A stretch of 64,000 bases of DNA from Hygrophila difformis (Eukaryota; Streptophyta; Magnoliopsida; Lamiales; Acanthaceae): contig JAOANR010000005.1 of NCBI GenBank assembly GCA_030278955.1, positions 28,821,849-28,885,848 on the forward strand, in the 5' to 3' direction. Each line of letters starts with the position of its first letter. Position 1 is the first letter of the stretch. Below, in pieces: positions 10,701 through 21,100 of this stretch. The notes beneath the pieces were generated by a model, which saw only the letters and a program-made list of their open reading frames with translations, was not told the origin of the DNA and ran no database searches. The position numbers and the translations under genes are program-made.

Positions 10701-13700
10701 AGCGCAGTGGGAATAGGCCTATCCGTAACAAGACTCCACCTAAAACTTTTGGAAAAGATTCAAGACTGCTTGGTAAACAAGATGAGAATTTTTCTGCTGG
10801 AGGGAAAGTAGACGAAACACCTGTCAAGGGTGTATACAGTGGTCGTAAAATGCAGGCAAAGCCTTCAGGTAGAACACCTGACAGAAAGAACAAAGATGCT
10901 TCAGGTAACATGGGAGGTGTGAACCTCCTGAGGCTTTCGAGAATCGCAAAATCTAATCTTGAGAAGGAAAATGAGAAAGAGAACTACCGAAGGCCATTAC
11001 CAAATAACTCAAAGAATGAGGCAGAAGTCAAAATCGAGAACAATGACATGGAACTTGATTTTAATGAGAGCACAGAAGATGAGGGAGCTGATGAAACTGA
11101 AGGAACTGATAAGGCATCCTCCACTAATGATGATAATTTATCAACTCCTATCAAGAATGAAAGTACACTAGAAGAGATGCATATTGTTGTTGACACACCT
11201 GTGTTGGATGACTCAAAATCACAAGAACAAGAATCATCTTCTGACATGGAAGTGAGCCCAGCTACTACACCGCCCAGCGCTAGCCCTCAACTGAAAACTC
11301 AAAGGAACAAAGATGTTTGCGGGCGTGCTCTTGAATTTGACTCAGCAAAATCATCTTTGGACCTCTTGGAGGTTCTGTGGCATAAATCTGACCTCTCAGT
11401 TAGACCAGTAATGCCCAGCAGAAAATTTGATAAAGGAGCAGATGCCATTCCTTCCCTTCCATTTCCAGCTGTTCCTTCATCTGACTTTGCAAAAATTCCA
11501 AAAGATAGGTTGGATGCCCTGTATAGTAAAATTGTGAGTATCATGAATGCAAATGCCAGTGGGGAGAAGCAGAATGTGATTAGATACCTTGAGATATTAA
11601 GTACCAATGTTGATGCTGCTAATCTGTTGACCAATGGACCCATAATGTTAGTTCTTGTCAAATTGTTAAGGCAGTCAAAAGCTTTGGCATTACGTGTACA
11701 ACTGTCATCACTTGTAGGTCTGTTAATACGCCATTCCACTAACATTGGAGATGATTTAGCAAATTCTGGGATTATAGGTGCTTTAACTGATGGACTCAGA
11801 GATAGGCAGGAAAAAGTGAGAAGGTTTTCTATGGCTGCTATGGGTGAGTTGCTTTTTTACATATCCACTCTGAATGATCCTACGAAGGATAACATCTGCC
11901 AGGAATCTCCATCTAAAGATAGCCGTACTTCTTGCTGGCAGGTTAGGTTCTTTATATACTGTCATGTCTATTTTAACCTTTTAAACTTAATTAATCTATT
12001 TATTTTTTGATATATCTTATATTGGTCTCAATCATGATATGTAGCAAGTGATTCGCATTTACTACTTGAACTTTTGTCAGGTTCCAAATTCTGTAATATC
12101 CCTCATCTCATCTGTATTGCGGAAAGGAGAAGATGATCTCACTCAGCTTTATGCTTTAAGAACAATAGAGAATATCTCTAGTCATGGTGGATATTGGGCC
12201 ACTCGTTTCACCAGCCAAGATGTAATTAGTAATCTTTGCTATATATATAAGGCTTCAGGAAAACAAGACAGCATGAGACTCACAGCAGGATCATGTTTAG
12301 TTCGCCTAGTTCGTTTCAACCCATCTTGCATACAGCAGGTTATTGAGAAACTTCCACTCAAGGAGATCACTTCCAGTCTTTTCAAGGGCAACCAGCGTGA
12401 GCAGCAAATCTGCTTGAATCTTCTAAACATGGCCTTACTGGGAACTCATTTGCTGCCAAATGTAGGGCGTTACACTCTTCTTTTGATTGAAGATAAGTAT
12501 CTTGTATCCAATCTTTTGTCTCTAATTGAGCAGGGAAGTGAAGTCCTAAAGGGAAAGGCAGTTCTCTTTGTGGCTTTGCTTTGTAAAAATGGAAAAAGAT
12601 GTCTCTCGCATTTTTTTTGCAATGCAAGATTACTATCAGCTTTTGACAGGCTTGCAAAAGAGAAAGATAAATATGTGCAGCAGTGTCTGGATGCGTTTGT
12701 GAAAACTGTTGTATCAACATTACCAGGTTTGCTGGAAACTATAACAGGAGATATTCAGCAGCTTATGGGAGGCAGGCGTCATGGACCAATTGCTGGTCGA
12801 AGTACTCCAAAGAACAGTATTCAATACTTTCCAGTAGTTCTCCATCTTTTGGGAAGTTCTTCATTCAAGTATCTGGTGATCACTCCTCAGGTTTTACAAC
12901 TTGTGGCAAATCTACTTAAACTAACTGAATTGCATTTTCAGGTAGATAACTGGGAGTTGAAGCTGGTAGTTGCTATATCTGTATTTGTCTTTATCCTGTG
13001 CAAATATTTTCTGTCTGTTAATTCTTTTAGCCATATGCTGTCACTTATTTATTTTACTGCCTTAACTTTTTTTTTTTTTTCTCCTCATGTTTGATACTGA
13101 AAGAAAAAACAAACCGTGAAAATGTTTTCCATCTATCAAACCAATAATGACCCATTTTTCTGTAAAATAATCTGATTCTACGCAAAAGGATGGGTCCTAA
13201 CAGAGTTTAAGTTTACCCGTATTTCATTCTTCTCTGGTCTTGAAATTAATACGATGATGATTTTTGGATGTTCGTAATTCATTGGTAATATAAAATGCAT
13301 TTTTTTGTTAGTCGAAAAATCTCAATCTGTCTTTTCAAATTTGTTGCAGTACAATTTACAGTTATTTCCATTTATTGCTGGAAAATACATACCCCATAAA
13401 ATTCACTGTTAAATATCTTCAATCCTATCACTTTTTCCACATGATTATTCTCCACAACACATACTCATCAGTTTTTCCTCATTTGTTCGTGTTACAATTA
13501 CAACCCTTATTGCTTTTTGGGTCTCCAATTGATGGAATTTGTTTGCAACTTTGCCTGCATTGTGTCACCCTCTTTGTTATCACTTATTTCCACATGATTA
13601 TTCTCCACAACCCATACTTATCAGTTGTTCCTCATTTGTTCTGTTACAACCCTCATTGCTTTATGGGTATCCAATTGATGGAATTTGTATGCAACTTTGC

Positions 13701-14990
13701 CTGCATTGTGTCACCCTTTTTGGTATCACACTAATCCTGTCATTTTTTTGAATTTCCAGCCCGTCTTTCTTTCCCCCATCGATTTTCGTCAACAAGGGCT
13801 TGTATATGAGTGTGATTTTTCTGACTCTTAACTTGGGGATATACACCCTAGTATTGATGCAAAGTACTTTGTCTGTTTGATTTCAGGGCAGGGATGACTT
13901 TCAGATTACACTTTTGCGAGTTCTGGAATCAATCTCTGAGGAGCCAACAACAATTGGCAAAAACCCTGATATTTTCATTCTCCAGGTTCTTCCTGGTCTG
14001 GCTGCTCTCTACAATGGCAACAAAGATGGAGATGCCCGCTGTTTAAGCCTCAAGATTTTCTCGGATGTGATGGTTCATTTTCTGACAGAATCATCAAAAG
14101 CGGAACAGCGGCTGGAAGATCTGAAGGTTGTGTCTAATGTTCACTTCCTTCCTCTCTATCCATCTTTGATTGAGGACGAAGACCCAATTCCAATGTTTGC
14201 CCAAAAACTGCTTGTGATGCTCATTGAGTCAAATTGCATAAAGATCTCTGACATACTCCACATGAAAGCAGTCTCTCAGTGCTTTGAGTTCCTTCTGGGT
14301 GATTTTTCGACAATAAATGTAAGCAATGTAATGCTTTGCCTGGCTTTAGCATCTGCTCCTGAACTGGAAACCAAGATTCTCTCCCAATTAAAAGTTGTGA
14401 GAAAGATTGGAAACCTTCTAGAATTTGTGCACACCAAAGAGATGGAAGATTTCATTGAGCCAACTCTTGGGCTGTGTAGGGCATTTCTCTTACGTTCTGT
14501 GGGCTATGCTTCAGGAACTGATTCAAAGCAGCCCACCCTCATGTATGATGTCTCTTCTGAAAATGCAGCAGATGCGCAGCAATTTATTAAAGATATAACG
14601 GACTTCGGTGGCAATGTCGGGGTCCTACTGGAGCTGAGCACATCATCTGACGTCAATATAACAGATTTGGCCTCACAATGTTTGGTTTTGCTATTCAAGG
14701 CAGCTCCAAGAGAAGCAACTATGAACTTCCTTATGAATCTGAACAAGGTCTCTATTATACTGGAGTCTGGTTGCCACGGTCGCATCTCTCACTTGGTGGT
14801 AGAGCGCATTCTACATGCTATTGGATTTTCTTGTAGACAGTATCTGTTACACTCAATGATTCTATCCATCTGCACATTGGATTTGACCAAAATCGAGACA
14901 ACGGTTTTGGATCTTAAAAGTTCAAGAGTAAAAAGTGTTGCTGAAGCCTCCATTCGGGCAGCAACAGATTTACAGAGGATACGTCGCTAG
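7791..14990 (+). CDS. RUK: RUNKEL-like microtubule-associated Ser/Thr kinase-like protein
   Basis: Ten coding exons with GT/AG junctions and phases that join in frame: 7791-7838, 7917-8006, 8960-9012, 9136-9211, 9810-9871, 9956-10034, 10119-10178, 10313-11941, 12081-12941, 13887-14990; total 4062 nt, 1353 aa, close to Arabidopsis RUK as I recall it. The N-terminus holds a kinase fold: glycine loop GHGKYSTVYKG across exons 1-2, FAIK lysine, YCDLKPSN catalytic loop, DFG (LCDFGLAR), and YMAPEL at the start of exon 8. The rest is a charged linker rich in Glu, Asp and Ser (about aa 340-460), then a long alpha-helical HEAT/armadillo-like region to the end. In Arabidopsis RUK binds microtubules and is needed for cell-plate expansion in cytokinesis; it resembles animal ULK4. 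The catalytic loop has Y-C in place of H-R, so activity is doubtful. Start chosen because [14 protein letters not shown] matches the family N-terminus. No frame damage seen. Confidence 0.93.
8007..8959 (+). other. RUK intron 2 (long)
   Basis: 953-nt intron between GTAAGA and TTTCAG splice sites. It includes a CG/CA dinucleotide run near 8100-8120. The open frames inside show no recognisable domain and are taken as chance. Confidence 0.8.
12942..13886 (+). other. RUK intron 9 (long)
   Basis: 945-nt intron with donor GTAGAT after CAG and acceptor TTTCAG. Both flanking exons join in phase 0 (LHFQ to GRDDFQ, a junction conserved in the family). Its right half holds a 153-bp direct duplication, listed separately. 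Confidence 0.8.
13428..13733. repeat. 153-bp tandem duplication in RUK intron 9
   Basis: Two consecutive copies starting near 13428 and 13581. Shared landmarks are CACATGATTATTCTCCACAA (13438 and 13591) and TTTGCCTGCATTGTGTCACC near each copy's end. The copies differ by a few substitutions and small indels, so the duplication is not brand new. No coding meaning. Confidence 0.85.
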
Positions 14991-16039
14991 CTCTTACCCC
15001 TGGAGGTTTGTAATATTCTGTACTTTGTGCCTACATGTATACACTACGTAGGCGTTCGTTACTTACACTTTGCCCCCTTGGGTATGCAATTTTATGTCCT
15101 TTCATTTTTAAAGGGGTTCTTCCTTCGCAGCATGTTAGGGTGAACAAGCCATTGGAACTAGAATGCTTACTGAAAGAAGCACCCCGACAAACAAACCACT
15201 TAGGAGGTCCCATCATTCTGATTATAGCAGGTGATACTCCATTCTCCATTTATGTTCTCCCTGTTATATACTACTGTATCTTTACTATATCTGTATAATA
15301 ACATTATTTTCAGTTCATCATATGAAATGTCTATTTCTGTTTGCTATGCATCTCATAGTTTGGTTTCAGATCTTAGTATCCCATTTAGGGGATTTTTTTT
15401 TTGGCAGCGTTGAATAATAGAGTTTTTTTTTTTTGGTTAAAAAAAATTATTTATATATATATATATATATATACTTATATAGTAGTATAAAATAAGAAAA
15501 TATAACAAATATGAAAAAAAAAGACTTTCGAGTTTCTCAAGGAAAACCAAATATGTCAATGTAAAAGATAGTAAGAAAAGATAAACCTGTAAGTTTAGAT
15601 TTCAGATAAAACAGAAGGCAGGTAGGCTAAGAGATAATGATGTTGGGTTCATTTGAAATTTGAAGCTAGAGACAAAACATCTTGGACCCCTTTTCCCCAT
15701 TAATCATGGAGTAATTGGCAACCGAATAACATGTCGCTTTGACAAAACCATAAGCTATACTTCCAAAGTCCTTGTGTCAATCAAAACTTTTTTTCTTTTG
15801 GGAATCTTTGCATCTTTCAAAATATTAAATACACATAATTCGTATATTTCATCCGGAAATTTAAGAAAAACCCACCAAAATTTTCAAAATTTAAGATAGG
15901 TACCCAATTGAATTTTTCTTTAAGATAGGTACCCAATAGTTTTACTTCATTTAAGAATGGTACCTAATAACCAAAACTATAAAAGGAGTTTAACACTTCT
16001 CTAAAAAAGTGCCCAAAAAACACACCCCCTCTAAAAATT
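14991..16039. other. RUK 3' flank, AT-rich, up to the virus
   Basis: The first few hundred bases are presumably the RUK 3' UTR; no standard AATAAA is evident. A (TA)n run lies near 15450-15473. Around 15885-15965 a short unit containing TTTAAGATAGGTACCCAAT occurs about twice in tandem, with a third diverged copy. No gene is supported. The integrated virus probably begins in the last ~100 bp, but the exact border is not visible. Confidence 0.6.
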
Positions 16040-16051
16040 TGGTATCAGAGC
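16040..16051 (+). other. tRNA-Met primer-binding site of the pararetrovirus
   Basis: TGGTATCAGAGC, complementary to the 3' end of plant initiator tRNA-Met, the minus-strand primer of Caulimoviridae. It lies 22 bp before the first ORF and by convention marks base 1 of such genomes, so this copy was opened close to the minus-strand start. Confidence 0.85.
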
Positions 16052-16073
16052 ATAAGTTGCGATTTTAGGACTT

Positions 16074-16319
16074 ATGGCTAATGACGGATTAAAAGATAAT
16101 CAAAACACGATTAAATTAAATGACAATATTAATTATGAAAAATTCTTAATAATTGATATTGAAAAGAAAAAGCTATTCAAAAACCAAACTAAAGATTGTA
16201 AGATCTGTAAACAAAACAAAATAAAAATCAAAAGAATAAAACTCATGAAAAATAGAAAATATTGCAAACTAATCGTAAGGTTAGAAGCTTTAAGACAACA
16301 CTTAAAAACTCATGAATAA
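16074..16319 (+). CDS. Pararetroviral small ORF 1 (81 aa, unknown)
   Basis: First ORF after the primer site. A small basic protein with a CKIC pair and a further Cys 25 residues later, and a Lys/Arg-rich middle; this could be a minimal metal or nucleic-acid binding patch, but no family is recognised. Its stop overlaps the start of the next ORF by 8 bases (ATGAATAA), the compact style of caulimovirids that suits reinitiation or leaky scanning. The ATG follows the primer site closely. Confidence 0.6.
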   Translation: MANDGLKDNQNTIKLNDNINYEKFLIIDIEKKKLFKNQTKDCKICKQNKIKIKRIKLMKNRKYCKLIVRLEALRQHLKTHE

Positions 16320-16713
16320 AATATTAACAAATAAAAACATGAATGTACAAAGAAGTCTTCAATCAATTGAAGCAAAACTGGATAAGTTAGAATTATTAGA
16401 AAAACAAAATAATACAAATATTAAAGTAATATTAGAAAACCAAACATACTTATCAACCCAATATGATAAATCATCCAGTGGAATGAAAAACTTATCTAAA
16501 ACCATAACAACACTTCAATATGAAAGTTCCAAACTAGTTAATGATGTCCCAAATCCAAGGAAAATCATTAACCATAGTGAGGAATTAAAACAACTACAAG
16601 ATAAGGTTGAAAAACTTGATAAAGAAATAAAGGAAATTAAAAACATTGTTGAAAACAATATTGAGAATGTAAATGAAATGTGTAACAAAATCATAAAAAT
16701 TATTAAGGGATAA
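16312..16713 (+). CDS. Pararetroviral small ORF 2, coiled coil (133 aa)
   Basis: Rich in Lys, Glu, Asn and Ile with heptad-like spacing over residues ~15-45 and ~85-130, predicted by eye as coiled coil. Starts inside the previous ORF and ends on TAA sharing its last A with the next ATG (TAATG). Position and composition suit an aphid-factor-like or virion-associated accessory protein, but no sequence signature decides this. Confidence 0.6.
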   Translation: MNKILTNKNMNVQRSLQSIEAKLDKLELLEKQNNTNIKVILENQTYLSTQYDKSSSGMKNLSKTITTLQYESSKLVNDVPNPRKIINHSEELKQLQDKVEKLDKEIKEIKNIVENNIENVNEMCNKIIKIIKG

Positions 16714-17192
16714 TGGAAACAGCCTTGAAAGAAGTTAAAGAAACAATAGAAAACTTTAAACAGGAAATCAATAATAAATTTAAAGAATTAAACAAAGAAT
16801 TAGTAGAAGTAAAACTAAATGTTAACAATCTTCATAAGAAGATTGGTGAAATAACAGATCATAATAGAACAAATAATACAAATATTAGTCTAATTGATAA
16901 GAAAATAAAAGAGCTTGTAACAACTGAAATACTAAAGAAAAAAATTGATGATGTACATGTTCAAATGGAAAACATGAAAAAATATCAAGACCCTGCATTA
17001 AGAATAGCTATTGAAAGCATAGATGAAAAACTTGAAAGAATACAAGCTGTTAGAATGCCTGAAGACAATACAATAAAACAACTATCTGAACAAATTGCAA
17101 AATTACCTGCAGAAGCTAGAAGGAAAACTAAACCACAAGAAAAACTAAATTTTTGGGTTGTAAAACCAGATGAAAAATATTTACAAAAATGA
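16713..17192 (+). CDS. Pararetroviral ORF 3, probable virion-associated protein (159 aa)
   Basis: Long coiled-coil-like N-terminal two thirds (METALKEVKETIENF onward) followed by a basic, Pro-containing tail (PAEARRKTKPQEK). Caulimovirid virion-associated proteins have this build: an oligomerising coiled coil and a basic C-terminus that contacts the capsid. Its TGA overlaps the movement-protein start (ATGA). Assignment rests on position, length and build, not on a conserved motif. Confidence 0.55.
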   Translation: METALKEVKETIENFKQEINNKFKELNKELVEVKLNVNNLHKKIGEITDHNRTNNTNISLIDKKIKELVTTEILKKKIDDVHVQMENMKKYQDPALRIAIESIDEKLERIQAVRMPEDNTIKQLSEQIAKLPAEARRKTKPQEKLNFWVVKPDEKYLQK

Positions 17193-18154
17193 GTAGGAGA
17201 TCATTTTCTATTACTAATGAATCCAAAAACAGTCTAGTAGAAAGAAGTAATTCTCAAAGAATTGAAAGCTCAAACTTTGAAAAAACTTTAATAGATAGAA
17301 TGTTTAGAGAAAAAACCAAACTTGAAGAAGGGCCAACAATAATTGAAGAAATAATTGACCCTGATATTGAATTTGAAAACTTCAAGAAAAGAACATTAAT
17401 CCAAATGGAACCAAGACTATTGTATGACCAAAGATTCCTTAATTGGAACACAGGTTATTACAAATACCATTATACAGAACCAATAAGCTGTCTAAAAGAT
17501 GACAAAAAATTAATAAAATTAATAAGCAATAATGAAGCAATCAGACTTCAAAGACAAGGACAAAAATACATGCATATGGGACTAATCTCCATAGGAGTAA
17601 AAGGTTTAACTAGAAAAAACTTAGGAACTAAAGTCCTAATGACTGTTCTAGATACAAGATGGACTAATCCAACCCAAGCTATCATAGGATTAATGGAAAT
17701 TGATATGAACCCTAATGTGGGAGTATGTTATTTGGCACCAGATTATATGATACAAATAACAGATTTTATGAAGCATATCCAAATAGGAATTCAAACTGTA
17801 GGATATGAAGAAATGGAAACTGGTCACAACCTAATGGTATGTGTAGGCTTCTTAGGAAGAATCACAAACAATGGTCAAACCAGGCATAAAACAAAAATTG
17901 AAACTGTGGTAAGTATCATAGGAAGTGAAGGAGTAAAAATGTTAGGACCAACTGAAATATCATCAGAAGAAAATGCTGGGAAAAATTGGGATCTATCAAA
18001 ATTCTTTGAAAAACCAAATGTTAAAAACTTAACCCCAAAAAATGTAAATTACTTCATAAACTCCAGAGGAGAAACGTCAGTAAGATTTAATGATTATGAA
18101 ACTGCAAAAAGACCAATAGATTTTACAGAAGAAGAAGGTCAGGAAAATGAATAG
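17189..18154 (+). CDS. Pararetroviral movement protein (30K superfamily, 321 aa)
   Basis: The central part (residues ~130-225) has the beta-rich core of caulimovirid 30K movement proteins: SIGVKGLTRKNLGTKVL, then LDTRW with the conserved Asp, then VCYLAPDYMIQITDF and GHNLMVCVGF. Such proteins form tubules through plasmodesmata for cell-to-cell passage of virions. It is a separate ORF, as in caulimoviruses and soymoviruses, not fused to the polyprotein as in badnaviruses. It overlaps the preceding ORF by 4 bases and the polyprotein ATG by 8. The frame is intact. Confidence 0.82.
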   Translation: MSRRSFSITNESKNSLVERSNSQRIESSNFEKTLIDRMFREKTKLEEGPTIIEEIIDPDIEFENFKKRTLIQMEPRLLYDQRFLNWNTGYYKYHYTEPISCLKDDKKLIKLISNNEAIRLQRQGQKYMHMGLISIGVKGLTRKNLGTKVLMTVLDTRWTNPTQAIIGLMEIDMNPNVGVCYLAPDYMIQITDFMKHIQIGIQTVGYEEMETGHNLMVCVGFLGRITNNGQTRHKTKIETVVSIIGSEGVKMLGPTEISSEENAGKNWDLSKFFEKPNVKNLTPKNVNYFINSRGETSVRFNDYETAKRPIDFTEEEGQENE

Positions 18155-21100
18155 ACAAATGAAAAGGTTTATCGTAGAAAAACCAGTAACAGATAACTAT
18201 GTAAAATATGAAGGAAAACATATATTTCACCCTAGTGAAGATGAAGTGGAAAGAATTGCTAAAGACATTCAACATATTTGTTTAAAAACAAGAAAATTTG
18301 AAAACTTTAAGAAAGGAAAAATTCTAAATAAAAGAGAGTACCATGACAGGTATGAAAGAGTTTTCTCACAACATGTGCATTCTGCATTGACTAAAAAATT
18401 CAAAAACAAAGGAATATTACCTCACAATTGTCAAGATTGTAAAATTGATCTTGATAGAAGATATTCTGATAAGTTAAAACATATGATCCATTTAATAGAA
18501 TGTCCAAAACATAGTGGATATTTTGAGAATTGGATAGAAAATTATGAAGAAATGATAAGAGAAATATTAAAACTAAATGAACAAAAACAAGAATTAAAGG
18601 ATAAAATGAAAAGAAAAAATAAAGAATGGAAGAATAATTTAGAAGATATTATTGAGAAAGAAGTACAGAAAAGATTACAAAAAATACAAATAAAAGAAGA
18701 ACAACAAGCAGATATAGAAGCTCACTTGTTCTTAAAGGAAAACTCACTAGAAGTAGGACAAAGTTCTGATAATACATTAATGGAACAATATATGGGAGAC
18801 CATATCTCCTTACATTCTGAGAAAACAAATAAAACAGCTAAAGAATTCATGAACAAAGATATTGTCATGAAAAATACAGGAGACAGTATAACAAGAGTCC
18901 CTGGAACTCCCTTTGCCCCATACCAAAGAGGAACTGAGTGGAGACCTGGAACTAATTATACTGGAAATAATTCTAGACACTCAATCACACATGTTCATCC
19001 AAAATATCCTTATGGAAAGATACAACCTGGGATGATAACAAAACCTAGAGGAATTAGGCAACCCTTAGAAAGAGGATATTATCATAACCCAGCAATATTA
19101 GAAGTAACAAATGTAAGCCCTCAAGAATGGGGCTCAGTAATTGCAAAATGGAAAAACATAGTTGTAGCTGATTACATCAAAAACAAAAATGATTATAATG
19201 ATACAGCTGAATCAATGTATGGATATCTTGAAACCTATTTAGGAGAATTCCCACAGTCAATGTGGGAAGTATTTAAAAGAGACTATCCAATGGATTATCA
19301 AGACTTAATAGAAAGAGGACCAAATCCTTATAACTTTGTAAATAAAATATCAAGCCTAATAACGGGTGAAGATGGTAATTCAGGACATATAACAACACAA
19401 ATGGATGCCTTAATCCATCTAGACCAAATGCACCTAGATGACTTATATGGAACAGTAGACTTCTTAAATGAATATGTCTACTATACAGGCCTAGCAGGAG
19501 GTGCTTTTAACCAAGAGTTAGGTGAAAAATTATTTATGAAAATACCAAGACCAATTGGTCAAGAAATTCAAGATACATGGAATAAAATGGTTGAAAAGAA
19601 TCATCAACAATACACTATTAGTATGAGGGCTGTTCATGTGGTAAAAATATTAAAAGATAAGTGTACAAATATAATTGCACAAAAACAACTTAAGAAAACT
19701 GATTATTCATTCTGTAAAAGGATATACACTCCTCAACGATATGGTAGGCCGGAACCATTAAGGAAAAAACCCAAATTCATAACAAGAAAGAAGTATTTCA
19801 TAAAACAATCAAATAGCAGAAAACCTTTCTTAAAACAAAAACATCATGTCAGAAAATATAATCCTAGCAGAAATTATACAAAGAAATTTGCTTGTTTCAC
19901 ATGTGGTGATGAAAGCCATTTGGCAACAGCATGTCCTAAAAGAAAAAACCAACATTCTAGAGAAGCAATTCTTACAGAATGTATACAACAAGATATATTG
20001 GATGTAGACTCAGATGTTTCTGAGACTGAAACAATATATAGCATAGTAACAGTGGAAGAAAATGTTATAGAAGAACAAGGGGATGATGATCCCTATGAAT
20101 TAATTAATATGCTTGCAAATGAAAACTCATATAATGGTATCACATATAAAGAGTATATGATGCCATATGAAACTGAGTATATGATGAGAGAAATTAATGA
20201 ATGTGAAAATCATAATTGGCTTTTCAGGGTAGGCACAGATTCTACACCGTGTGTAAAATGCTCTTATTACCCGTCAAGAAAACTTAGAGCTAAATGTACA
20301 ATATGTCACGTAGAAATATGCCAAATATGCTTGGTAAAGTATTATAAAATTAAATTTCCCGAAGAAATGCCAATAACAAAAATTGATGATAATGATACAT
20401 TCATCACAAAAAGAATAGATATAATCGAAAGAAAACTTTTTGATTTACAAAGTATGATTAATCTTGAAGAATTGAAAACTAGGATTGAAAACATAGAAGA
20501 AATCCTAGAAGAATATAATATGTTAAGTCCTGAAAATACGGGAAATAAAGGAAAAGAAGTTCCTGAAGAAGAATCTAATAATGAACAAAATCCTAGTACG
20601 GAGTACATGTTAGCACAAAACCCTGAGTACATACCTGTGTGCCACGATCCTTCATCATTAACTACACTAAGGGTACCAATAATCTTTAAATTAAGGGAAT
20701 TGGTATTCCGTACTAATGCAATAATCGATACAGGATGTACAAGAATAATAATAAATGAGAAACTTATCCCAGAACATCTACATAAAAACTTAACAAAACC
20801 CATTAAATCAGAATTAATGGATGGAAGAATATCATATACAACAAAACAACCTATTTCAGGTGGACAGATATTCTTTGAAACCAATTGTGGGATATCAGAA
20901 CCCTATGGAGTTCCTGATAATTCGTACATAAAAGACTTAGTAATAAATGCAGATGTAATCTTAGGATTACAATTCTTCTTACAAAATAATGGAGGATTAT
21001 TTATTACAAAAGATTATATCCAAATTGTTGAAAAAGCAACTTTGGCAATGTTTGCACCTAGTATTAGTAATGCGGGAACCAAGCTCTTAACAACATCAGA

